Assembly (NCBI RefSeq): GCF_964340395.1
Contig: NC_135558.1
Coordinates: forward strand, 15,173,500 to 15,193,499
Direction: 5' to 3'
DNA: 20,000 bases
DNA from: Glandiceps talaboti
Taxonomy: Eukaryota; Hemichordata; Enteropneusta; Spengelidae
The notes beneath the pieces are model-generated. The model was not told the DNA's origin, did not search any database, and saw nothing but the letters and a program-made list of their open reading frames with translations. The position numbers and the translations under genes are program-made. Positions 7,096 through 15,534 of this stretch are shown here, piece by piece; the stretch's first letter is position 1, and each line of letters starts with the position of its first letter.

Positions 7096-9911
7096 CTTCT
7101 TCTTCTTCTCCTTCTTCTTCTTCTTCTTCTTCTTCTTCTTCTTCTTCTTCTTCTTCTTCTTCTTCTTCTTCTTCTTCTTCCTCCTCCTCCTCCTCCTCCC
7201 CCTCCCCCTCCCCTCCCCCTCCTCCCCCCAGACATGGCGTGATTCAAGGCTTTCGTGGATTACTACAGACTATGATGGACTGGCATTCATTACCGTACCT
7301 ATAAACTCGATATGGAGTCCTGATACTTCTATTTTGAACAGGCGAGTTAATTCAGGTTTTGACAAATACATTATCTATTAGAAAGGAAAGTTGTATCTTT
7401 TTACCTTGGGTATAAAAGCAACTCTAATTCAATTCTGGGAGTTCAATCTACACTCTATACAATTCTCCGTGTAGCTATACAGTATTTTATCCCATATGGT
7501 AGAAAGTCAAAATAACACAGGAATGTCAACTTTATTCTCACGCGAATTGTGTATAAGTGTACAATGTATCAGAAGTAACAGTGCTTAGCATGCAAGAAAT
7601 CGAATGCTTGTTAATCATTTGTCTCTGAAATGTCAATGGAGTTAGGTTTTTGTTAGTTAATGAGAATTAAAGCACTTAATTTATGCTTTCAATCCATTTT
7701 GCTCTTTTCACAATTTTTAAAGACCAGTCATGTCATATCACCTGATATTTAATTTAATATTGAAGTAATGCAGACTTATTGTAAAGGTAATGAATTTATC
7801 TCACTTTATTTCTATATCCAGTATTGACAACAATTACGTGGACTTTCCCAGGGTAAATGCGGATGGACAGAGCGTTAATGTTTACAGCGACGGTGTGGTC
7901 AAGAAAGTAACACCTGTTATAACAAGTACGAAGTGTACAATGGACATTCTATATTTCCCCGTCGATTCTCATCATTGCGAACTTGAATTCGGCCTCTGGG
8001 CTTATTGCGACTCTCAAGTCCACCTTCAAATTGTTAACGACACGATACCGTTTGAAAACTACTATGACAATTCGGAATGGGATGTTGCAAAAACACAGTT
8101 GGTGTCAGTTACTAAACAATTTATGGGGAATAGTGAAAATTATACAAATATCATAGCATCTTTGCATATTAAGAGGAGACCGTTGTATTACACCGCCAAC
8201 ATGATCATACCATGTGGGTTAGTGTCCATTTTGTCGGTTGTAACGTTCTGTCTCCCGTCGAATTCACCTGATAAAGTGACCCTCAGCGTATCACTTCTAC
8301 TGACTATCTACGTCTTCAATTTGCTTGTCATTGACCTTTTACCTGTGACGTCACAACAATTACCATATTTGACGGTATACCTGTTGTTTATCATGAGCCT
8401 CATTTGCCTCTCTGCTGGAGTAACTATCTGCATCTCACGCTTTTATGCATCTAAGAATGATTGGAGGCCCGTGCCAAGGTGGTGTAAGTGTATTCTTTTT
8501 GGAAGCGTCGCAAGAGTATTACTTGTCAAAATTGATAGCAATCAATCTAACCCGCTCAATGGTGAGAAAGATTGCAGTTTGAACGATGATCTAGGATGTG
8601 ACGTCACAGAATCAGGAAGTGACGTAACAGAACACGGAAACTATGTCACGGGAAAACACTCATCTACATGGAAATGCCGCATGTCAACCAGCTATAAAAA
8701 CAAACCGAACTCAAAGCTCAGACAACCGATGTTACCTTCAAGAAAGCATCCACATTTGGCTAGATTTATCGTTAGAGGAGGGAAAACGAGAGACAAAGTA
8801 TTGGTGTTGTTGGATGCACTAGTATGTCGTTTTGGTGCAATTGTTGACATCCTGGTGCCAGAAAATCATTCAAAGAAGGTAAATCATGATCACCCAAGAT
8901 GGGTTTCATGTCATACCACTATAGGTTTCATCGCATTATGTGTGACGAGTATTGTTCTACATGTACCCTGGCTTTGGGTGTTAGGTGATGCCAGGTGAAC
9001 GGGTTATGTTACTCCTAAATACTGGTTAGTTATATGAATGATTTTGGAATGACACACAACGGGAGCGACATCATCAGTAGCTTTAGTCCACGTAGGGTCT
9101 GTAGTTGCAGTGGTTGTTTAGTTACTGTAGTAGTACTAGTATGTTTTACATTGTAGTAGTTGTAACTATAGCCGTGAATCCGTCATGATCTTCAAAGTAG
9201 CAAGCTATTTTCATAAAGGAGCACTAATATCCATTGCATTGTGTAATACATTGATTTCTTCATCTGAGGTTTATGATGAAACCCTTATTAAGTTGTCGAG
9301 TATACAGATTACATAAGGCCAAAAAAATAATTGTCTGGTTCCGGTTACCCGACCCCACCTAGTTTTTCACTGCCAACCCTAATTTTGTTTACATATTCGA
9401 GAAAAAAATAATGAAATCGCAAAAATTGTGAAGTCTCAAGAGAAATATGGATGCGGAAACTGACAATATAAAACTGTTCTCCCAATCTGTAATTGCTGTA
9501 TATCTGATGGGAAGAAATATACAACACAGAGACCATTTGGAAAACAACTGAAAACCTGAACTAGACACTCACACATGAAAAAAATATAAAATACAATTAA
9601 ATAAAAAATCTACCTACCCCGACCTATTCTAAAATTGAGCGTAATCGGAACCACAAATTTGTTATTAGACTTAAGGAGTATGGCACAGGTATCCACTGAC
9701 CTGCAATTATCGACATGTGGACCACAAAAGTTAAAAAGTATTGAATGAATTCATATTATTCGCTTTCTTTTCCTGGCAGATATCTGATGAATGGAGTACC
9801 TTAGCAACAATTCTGGACCGTATATGTCTCGTTCTATTTTTTGTGACAAGCACCATTGGTGGAAGCGTCCTTTTACATTTCATCACAGTTCCAAATCCCA
9901 TCACCGTTTAA
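1566..9911 (+). CDS. Nicotinic acetylcholine receptor-like (Cys-loop) channel subunit, whole gene, six exons
   Basis: The six exons listed below join to 521 codons including TAA, giving 520 residues, a usual nAChR subunit length. Order seen: signal peptide (about 1-24), N-terminal ligand-binding domain with loop D (IWVHQTWRD), loop A (WSPD), Cys-loop C163 and C177 spaced by 13 residues, loop B Trp184, M1 (about 246-269), M2 (275-296), M3 (305-330), a cytoplasmic M3-M4 loop with MA helix (about 449-471), and M4 (about 489-511). Loop C lacks adjacent cysteines, so it should be a non-alpha (structural) subunit that would assemble with others into a pentameric cation channel in the plasma membrane. 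Cation selectivity is inferred from the M2 flank (PDK, Asp instead of the usual Glu at -1', and Asp at 20'). N-glycosylation sequons are visible in the ectodomain (NYS, NDT, NYT). Family assignment is firm; the orthologue, ligand and partners are not known. Confidence 0.93.
2138..2385. repeat. (TATG)n array, about 248 bp
   Basis: GTAT tetramers with a few TGTG and TATA interruptions (about 2225-2275 and 2322-2338), suggesting an older array with internal point changes. Confidence 0.97.
3641..3704. repeat. (AT)n microsatellite
   Basis: 64 bp of uninterrupted alternating AT followed by ATTTATATAT. Confidence 0.97.
4606..4815. repeat. (CAAA)n / (CAGA)n compound array
   Basis: CAAA units (4606-4635), then CAGA units (4633-4692, with one CAGG and one CTGA), a short unrelated stretch, an AT dinucleotide run (4742-4752), and further CAAA units (4754-4815). 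Confidence 0.95.
5094..5233 (+). CDS. nAChR-like gene exon 2: N-terminal helix and first beta strands
   Basis: The acceptor CCTGTAG and donor GTG|GTAAGT bound a 140-nt exon, phase 1 to 0. It encodes SAEDLLMADLFTNYSAQSRP and then VQTLKGDVEVDVLVTLTQL ending IDV. The pattern '(E/D)LLxxLFxxY...RPV...V...LxLxQLIDV' is the hallmark opening of nicotinic subunits. NYS is a potential N-glycosylation site. The size is close to that of exon 2 in vertebrate neuronal nAChR genes. Confidence 0.93.
5234..6263 (+). other. nAChR-like intron 2
   Basis: A 1.03-kb GT-AG intron, phase 0, with a short (CA)n at 5957-5978. The 3' end carries two near-identical acceptor regions, at 6210-6232 and 6240-6263. Confidence 0.85.
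5957..5978. repeat. (CA)n short tract after a C7 run
   Basis: Seven C's followed by about 11 CA units. Confidence 0.9.
6264..6308 (+). CDS. nAChR-like gene exon 3: 45-nt DEK...WVHQ exon
   Basis: The acceptor TTCCAG and donor CAG|GTAATA bound exactly 45 nt, phase 0 to 0, encoding DEKSQIIKSSIWVHQ. This corresponds to the invariant 45-nt third exon of neuronal nAChR genes (typical form DEKNQ...NIWLRQ). A second, closely similar acceptor lies 31 nt upstream at 6231-6232; its use would shift the frame and reach a TAA within 18 codons, so the 6264 start is chosen. Confidence 0.95.
6364..6430. repeat. (GAT)n microsatellite
   Basis: About 22 pure GAT triplets. Confidence 0.97.
6513..6896. mobile_element. 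Nested long inverted repeat, MITE/foldback-like
   Basis: The outer arms 6516-6617 and 6811-6896 are complementary, sharing ACGCGTCGCATGTGTTCAG and ACACATACTCTGTGTTCAAA read in the same sense on opposite strands; the left arm has 10 extra bases. A second hairpin lies inside: about 40 nt at 6738-6777 pairs with 6782-6821 with three mismatches and a 4-nt loop. A third pair, CAGTTGACGC (6513-6522) and GCGTCAACAG (6623-6632), brackets the left third. No coding capacity. No clear target-site duplication was found, so transposon origin is inferred from structure only. Confidence 0.65.
7054..7230. repeat. Compound (CTGT)n-(CTT)n-(CCT)n pyrimidine array at the exon 4 acceptor
   Basis: CTGT units (7054-7092), CTT units (about 7096-7180), CCT units (7181-7200), then C-rich CCCCT-type units to 7230, directly followed by the AG of the exon 4 acceptor. 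It therefore serves as a very long polypyrimidine tract. Confidence 0.95.
7232..7341 (+). CDS. nAChR-like gene exon 4: loop D/A region, 110 nt
   Basis: Encodes TWRDSRLSWITTDYDGLAF and then ITVPINSIWSPDTSILN. WRD carries the loop D tryptophan and WSPD is loop A (usual form W(T/K)PD). The acceptor follows a long C/T tract (CCCCCCAG). The length of exactly 110 nt and exit phase 2 match the canonical fourth exon. The donor that gives this phase is GC, not GT (CAG|GCGAGT). The nearest GT donor (after AACAGGCGA) would break the frame into exon 5. Confidence 0.92.
7342..7347 (+). other. Non-canonical GC splice donor of intron 4
   Basis: The exon 4 end reads CAG|GCGAGT, a near-perfect donor consensus except C for T at +2. 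It is the only donor that keeps the conserved 110-nt exon and phase 2 junction into exon 5 (AG|T giving Ser). GC-AG introns are a known minority class handled by the major spliceosome. Confidence 0.8.
7342..7821 (+). other. nAChR-like intron 4 (GC-AG)
   Basis: A 480-nt intron, phase 2, donor GCGAGT and acceptor TATCCAG. No repeat or gene recognised inside. Confidence 0.8.
7822..8878 (+). CDS. nAChR-like gene exon 5: Cys-loop, M1-M3 and most of the cytoplasmic loop
   Basis: A single 1057-nt exon from acceptor ATCCAG to donor AAG|GTAAAT (phase 2 to 0). In order it encodes the Cys-loop (CTMDILYFPVDSHHC; FPVD where FPFD is usual), loop B (GLWAY), a loop C without CC, then the pre-M1 RRPLYY and M1 IIPCGLVSILSVVTFCLP. 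M2 begins DKVTLSVSLLLTIYVF and keeps Leu at 9'. M3 follows, then a loop of roughly 120 residues and the amphipathic MA helix (LDALVCRFGAIVDIL). The open frame runs past the donor to a TGA at 8996-8998, but only splicing at 8878 restores the M4 segment. Tyr at M2 12' and Asn at 15' are unusual. Confidence 0.95.
8600..8662 (+). repeat. Three 21-bp in-frame repeats in the M3-M4 loop
   Basis: The units encode DVTESGS, DVTEHGN and YVTGKHS. The first two DNA units share GACGT(C/A)ACAGAA; the third has diverged. The repeats lie in the cytoplasmic loop, the variable part of the family. Confidence 0.75.
8879..9779 (+). other. nAChR-like intron 5
   Basis: A 901-nt GT-AG intron, phase 0. Its first 40 codons stay open to a TGA at 8996-8998 and include a hydrophobic run unrelated to M4. 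It also contains the TIR-like element at 9337-9652. Confidence 0.8.
9337..9652. mobile_element. Possible short non-autonomous TIR element
   Basis: GGTTCCGGTTAC at the left end is mirrored by GGTTCCGATTAC on the minus strand at the right end (11 of 12). CCCGACCCCACCTA just inside the left end resembles CTACCCCGACCT near the right end. The length of about 316 bp and lack of coding potential suit a MITE, but no target-site duplication is clear. Confidence 0.35.
9780..9911 (+). CDS. nAChR-like gene exon 6: M4 and C-terminus
   Basis: The acceptor CTGGCAG is followed in phase 0 by ISDEWSTLATILDRICLVLF and then FVTSTIGGSVLLHFITV, ending PNPITV and TAA. 'EW...ILDRICL' is the standard lead into M4 of nicotinic subunits (compare EWK..A.V.DRL in known members). 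The exon is 132 nt including the stop. The short extracellular C-terminus is normal for the family. Confidence 0.92.
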   Translation: MSDEWSTLATILDRICLVLFFVTSTIGGSVLLHFITVPNPITV

Positions 9912-10307
9912 TATATTACCGAGCCGAGTGGGAAGGGTTAAGTTCATGAATATTACACAGCACGACTTTTTAATAGGAAAGAAAATTCTGTTCTGGTATT
10001 CAGTCTTTTTCTTTAGGTTATGCAATGACCAAAGGTCACCAGTTATACTCAAACTCAAAAAACAAATATTCTAAAGTATGAAATCTCGCGTTATACTATT
10101 ATTCAGGTATTTGCTCACCTGTGTTCATTGATTTATAACGTCGTGTCATTTCCTTATTTTCATCACATTTCAAAGATTCGTAGGCAGTTTATACTTTTCT
10201 TTCAGCCAGTCTAGCAATACACAGAGCAACCTAATATCTTTGTAATTCAGCACCGCAATTAATCTAACAGTAGAGATTGTCTGTAGTAATTTAGGTTCCT
10301 TGGCGTA

Positions 10308-10313
10308 AATAAA
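10308..10313 (+). terminator. Candidate poly(A) signal of the nAChR-like gene
   Basis: First AATAAA on the plus strand after the TAA at 9909-9911, implying a 3' UTR of roughly 420 nt. The hexamer is common in AT-rich DNA, so this is tentative. Confidence 0.3.
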
Positions 10314-12346
10314 TGCACATTCGATTAAAATGGGATTTGGCATGAAACGATATTACATTCGCTGTTGTTGTAATAACAGCATTAGCTATATAATTGCTTC
10401 CTAAGGTCGACACTGACTTGAAAAGAATTAACTTGGGTAAAGCTGTCAGTGGTAATATCAAGGGAAATGAGGCAGTATATGTACTGAATTCCTTGGACAA
10501 AATATAAGGTTATTATTTCGCTTCATGATCACTTGATATACAGTGCACGAGTTCATTGAATCTTCTCCGTTGTAATGATGGTTCATAGACATTAAATTTG
10601 CACGTGGCGACAATATTAACTGGCCTCGGACCGTGCACTAGATGACTTAGAAACACTGACAGCAACAGGTCATAAATAGGTGCCAACAGACCTTGATTTA
10701 ATTAAAAGTAGACCTTTCTTATGAAATCACTCACGACAACTATGAAGGTATCCATTTACATTCCCAACATACTAGTAGTTTATTCTAAAGGAAGTTCATT
10801 GTATTACGTTTTTCTATAATCAGAGCCAACCCAATATCGGAATATTTGTTAACCTTAGATTGCAAGTAATATGATACTGGGTATCGCCCTACTGTGTGTG
10901 TGTGTCTCTATAACATGTCAGAAGGACAATTAAGTGTATTGAAATGAATAATATAACCACAAGATTGTAAGGGCATCCGATTACATTTTTTTTAAAGTCA
11001 ATAAAACCAGCTTTATGAAAACCTACATATATAGCTGGCAGGCACATATTCACTCCTTTTCGTAATTTTTATGTGATTAAAAAATGCACGGTTTGTTTAT
11101 TTCGATCGATTAGCTGAATTATTTCTTTCTACTAGTTGTTGATGGCATTGTGTACACTAGCTTGATGTCCACGCGTGAATAGTCGTGGTGTGGACAATAT
11201 GAAGTTGTAAGAATGGTGATGAAGTTGAAACACTAAGCAATCCTCTGCGATTCAGCAATTGAAGCAATATAAACAAGTCAAAAATACAATAAAGTAATTA
11301 TATGAAATATGAATGTGAAATATGACAATTTTCAACCAGGGAGGCTTCAAAAGGGAGAGTGAATTTGAACCGTAACACATCAGCAAGATGAGCCAAATTC
11401 ATGTGTATCTTTACTGTCGGCCCTCTGCCTTTTGCCCCCAGAGCTGTCCCATAATATATGATGTTGCATTATGACTCGTTAAATCGTCTATTACTGTAGT
11501 TCTGGTGTTTAGCGTTTAGTCAGAGTTTCCAACTATAAAAGTTATTACGACGCTTTTACTACGATCATTCGTAGAAATATGACAGCCTTGTCAAAGCAAA
11601 TGATCTTACGGACTACGACATTGCCTTTTAGCAATATGAAGTGGTATTGCAAAGTTCAGGTTATCGTCACAATTTCAAATAATTCTGGTTTGGTGTTTTA
11701 TGTAAGCTTTCATTTTTCCTGAACGTTTGATCAAATTGAATATATCATAATTTGTTTGATCCTACTCACGTCTGTACATACAACCGATATTAGAGTTGAA
11801 ATAAGCAATTATTAAAAAACCTCCTGGGAGATACTTTGAAATAAATTATTCAATTGTAAACTCCTGACCTATAGACCTGAAGTAGCATTACTGTGTAATC
11901 CAATTATGAATATGAACACCATAGAGATGGAGAAGTGTCTGTTAATTATCACAATAACGTGTTTTGGTGCCTGAACAGAACATACCTGTACACATAGCTA
12001 AATTTATAGTTTATATTACTGCTGTTCCACAGTACATATATATGTATATATATTTTAGCATAGATGTAGTAAAATGATAACAGGTCGAATTATTACCAGC
12101 ATAGGAAATGCCTGTTGTCATCGATCATACAATTAACCTTTTTATACACCTGGGATCAAATGTTTTTCATCCGTCACTTTTTTTTAGTTTTATTCAATAC
12201 AAATTAGAAAATATTGACATGTACAAAGTTAGTGAAGATGTTAGTCCTAAGATAACATATTCATGATCACAAAATTTGAAGTTAGACCACGTCACAATAA
12301 CCTACAAATTATCTTGTTAAATAAATCTGGTCGCGAACGAGGATAA

Positions 12347-12352
12347 TTTATT
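12347..12352 (-). terminator. Candidate poly(A) signal of the LRP-like gene
   Basis: First AATAAA (TTTATT on the plus strand) downstream of the minus-strand TGA, implying a 3' UTR of about 510 nt. That UTR would include the (CT)n tract at 12600-12715. Confidence 0.3.
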
Positions 12353-12594
12353 TCTTTGTCATTTTTTGTACAGAGAAACAACATTTTTCTTTTTGAAAGC
12401 GCCTCTAGGGAGTCAAACAACTATATGAACATGAATTTTTTCATGTTTTAGTGTAGTATTAAAGACCGAGTATAAAGAATTCCTACGATTTCAATTTTTT
12501 TTTTAAAACATAAGAAATCCGAGTATCCTACTGTTCCTTTCTGTATAAACATGACAAGAAGTACATGAGTGTACGCTATTTGTGCACCATATAA

Positions 12595-12718
<124 letters not shown>

Positions 12719-12859
12719 TAGGGGGAATAGCAATATCAATTAACTAGCTGCAGGGAGATAGACAGACAGAAGACAGACAGGCAGACTGAGACAGGTTGAC
12801 AGAAAGATATAATATATTTCATTTCCTATAAAAAACACTATTTTTTAAGGAAATGTGTA

Positions 12860-13106
12860 TCAAGCATTCGACTCTACACGCGGAGTTTGGTAAGTCAAAT
12901 CGGCTGGCTGTGGTGGACTTTCCACATGTTCATTCGGAACAATTTTATCAGGAAGTTGTTCAAATTGTATTGTGGCTGGCTCAATGGGTGCTTGGTCATT
13001 CGAATTGCATGCACTACTAGTAATGCCGATCTGGGCCATCTCTGGGTCAAAATGTACTTCATTGTTAACGATTGGAGCCCTGTCCTCCTTTGTCGTTCTT
13101 CTGCTT
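12860..13106 (-). CDS. LRP-like gene exon h: cytoplasmic tail and stop
   Basis: The acceptor GATTCACAG is followed in phase 2 by RSRRTTKEDRAPIVNNEVHF, and the tail runs 81 residues beyond the split codon to TGA (12860-12862). It is polar, acidic and proline-rich near the end (VESPPQPADLTYQTPRV). The basic start is the stop-transfer signal. No NPxY, ITAM, PDZ-ligand or enzyme domain is visible. PPQPA could bind an SH3 or WW domain, but this is speculative. Confidence 0.88.
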
Positions 13107-14867
13107 CTGTGAATCAAACAGAAAATTATTATTGTTAATCCACAGCACAAGAGTGTTATTTTTTCACCAAAGAAAAAATGTCTTCTTCGTCATATGTTTT
13201 CACAATATACCGAAAACTCATCAATTTGTCCGGCTGTTTTATGCCATTTATTATAATTTATTCTTGTCGCCTTTTTTCATGTGCAGTGCATCAAGAAGAA
13301 CGGTCTAGCTTTTGACCTATTTCATCAGCAGTCACGTCGGTTACCAGGCATTTGTACTTTAAAGAGTTCAATTTCGATAGTAATTCTCATGAATTCTTTA
13401 TTAATAAGAGAAAGCTATAAAATGCACACTTGTATGTATTATCTTCCCGTAAACTCTTCGTAATACCGTACTATATAATTATTAGCCCTGGCACAAACAT
13501 TTTTTTACATCATTTATAAACGTTGTTGCTCACAAGCTACATCCAGTTCTTTCAGACACGCATTTCCTAATGATCATAGTTCACCATGTCTCCATTGCTA
13601 TGGCTGTACTAGAGAAAGTCCTGTTATTATTCCTCCACAAAAAACGACATCAAAGAACAATATCCCAAAACCTCAATGTTCATGTAGGTGTTAGGATAGG
13701 TTGGTGTACACTTTGTGAGCGCATCCCGAAGAACTTCCCTGACATACGACGCCTGTAGAAGGCTTCCTCATGAACCTATCCTGCCTTAGGACATCTATGG
13801 GAGACTTCCTGAAGCCCTTGTAAACCCACCCTGACAGGAATCTTGAAACCCTACTGAACCTAACATGACTTATTAGGACACTAATAGGTTTTTCTGGAAC
13901 CACCCGGAATGCACTATGACCTCCGCTAGGGCACCTATGGAAGTTCTCCTGAAATCGTCGTGAAACCATTTTGACTTAGGACACCAGTGCCAAGTGTCCT
14001 GAAACCCAAGTGAATCCAACCTGACTTATTTAACTTCTTGGGTGCTCCTGAAACCACTGGGAAACCATCCAAACTTAGGGCAACTTATGACGTTTCCTGA
14101 AACCCGCCTAAGCCCATTCTTATTTAGAACTCCTAAGAGAGTTTCTTTTGAACCCTTGTGAACCGACCCTGTCAGTACATCTATACGAGGTTTCCTGAAA
14201 CCCTTGTGAACTCAACCTAATCTAGAACACATATGGAGGTCTGGGGAAACCTTCATGAACCCATCCGGACCTAGGACATCCATGAAGTGTGTTCAGAATA
14301 TGGTGAATGTACACGACTCCATGGTATCTGAAATAGCATGCGCGTTTATTACCTCACAACATGTGTAAGCAAATTATTGCAATGCCTTATTAGGTAATAC
14401 AGAATCATCTGACGCAGGATGATGTTTAAATGGAGCTAATATGCGAAGATGGTTAGCATGCTAATCTAACTATTTGACAACCATTACCCTTGCATACATA
14501 TTCTTATTACACACATTGGACATACGGGATGGACAAATTGACTTTGAAATAATGTTGTACCCACCTCATGAGTACGACAACAACAGCCAAGAGAACAGCA
14601 CAGCCGATTATCAGTATTACCAAAAACACAGACACCACAATAATTGCAGCATTAGATTCACTCGTACCAGTTACTGTAAGTGGAAAAGAGACTAAATTAA
14701 TTTCAAAGAAACTTTTATAACTGCTGACATTTTTTTAAGTCTTTTAAGAAATGATATGACAATTGAAGTGGTCCTCGTCCAATATCGGCACACAATATTT
14801 AAGTGAATGGGTATTTGATGGAGAAAATATAATATCCTCTTCCTCCTCCTCCTCCTCCTCCTCCTCC

Positions 14868-14929
<62 letters not shown>

Positions 14930-15484
14930 GTCATCATGATTATCTATGACGTACATTTCGTTTCAATAATTAATCTGGAAAAATGTAACTAGCTTATAGA
15001 GCAACGGCTGTGATCCAACGTTAATTTTGGACCCCAACAGAACATTTGTAAGGACTACGTGTTGTGTTCCATAAAGTTGAATTGCTACAACAGTTACTAA
15101 AATTACTACAAGTGTGTGTTTGGTAAAAATAATTAACTCATTCATATATTAATAAAAATAACAAAATTACAAACCCATGCCGGTTTTCATTGATAATTTA
15201 CAATCATCGCCGTAGAATCCGGGTGCGCATGTGCAGTTGTATCCCTCTCCTATACCACTACACGTACCTCCATTTTGACATGGTTTATCGACACATGACC
15301 CTAATAACAAGGAAGGGACATGATATTAACATTTAATTACTGCATTGTGCAAATATTGAAGGTTAAGTTACCAGGGTTACAAGAATTGAACGTTCCTCCT
15401 CGTCCCCCTCTCCTTGTTTTGCCTACAGTACTATTGAACTACCTCGGACGGGATCTAAAACTTTGTCTGTCAGTCAGTCAGTCA

Positions 15485-15534
<50 letters not shown>

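Larger units (their letters stand above)
6309..7231 (+). other. nAChR-like intron 3
   Basis: A 923-nt GT-AG intron, phase 0. Most of it is repetitive: a GAT array, the nested palindrome, then CTGT, CTT and CCT arrays running into the acceptor. Confidence 0.85.

Noticed and set aside
7027-7247. Leucine/proline-rich (or arginine/glycine-rich) open frames
   Set aside because: Translations of the CTT/CCT array; the region is the end of intron 3.
8879-8998. Read-through of exon 5 to a TGA as an M4-less truncated subunit
   Set aside because: A strong phase 0 donor (AAG|GTAAAT) at 8878 links exactly to a genuine M4 exon. Intron retention cannot be excluded but is not the main form.
13691-13969. 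92-codon minus-strand frame with repeated GF.KSPIDV-like segments
   Set aside because: It overlaps the degenerate minisatellite of about 50-bp period; the period is not a stable multiple of three and frames break between units.
15167-15175. TAA after the second EGF as the end of a secreted protein
   Set aside because: A phase 1 donor (G|GTTTGT) just before it joins cleanly to a phase 1 transmembrane exon.
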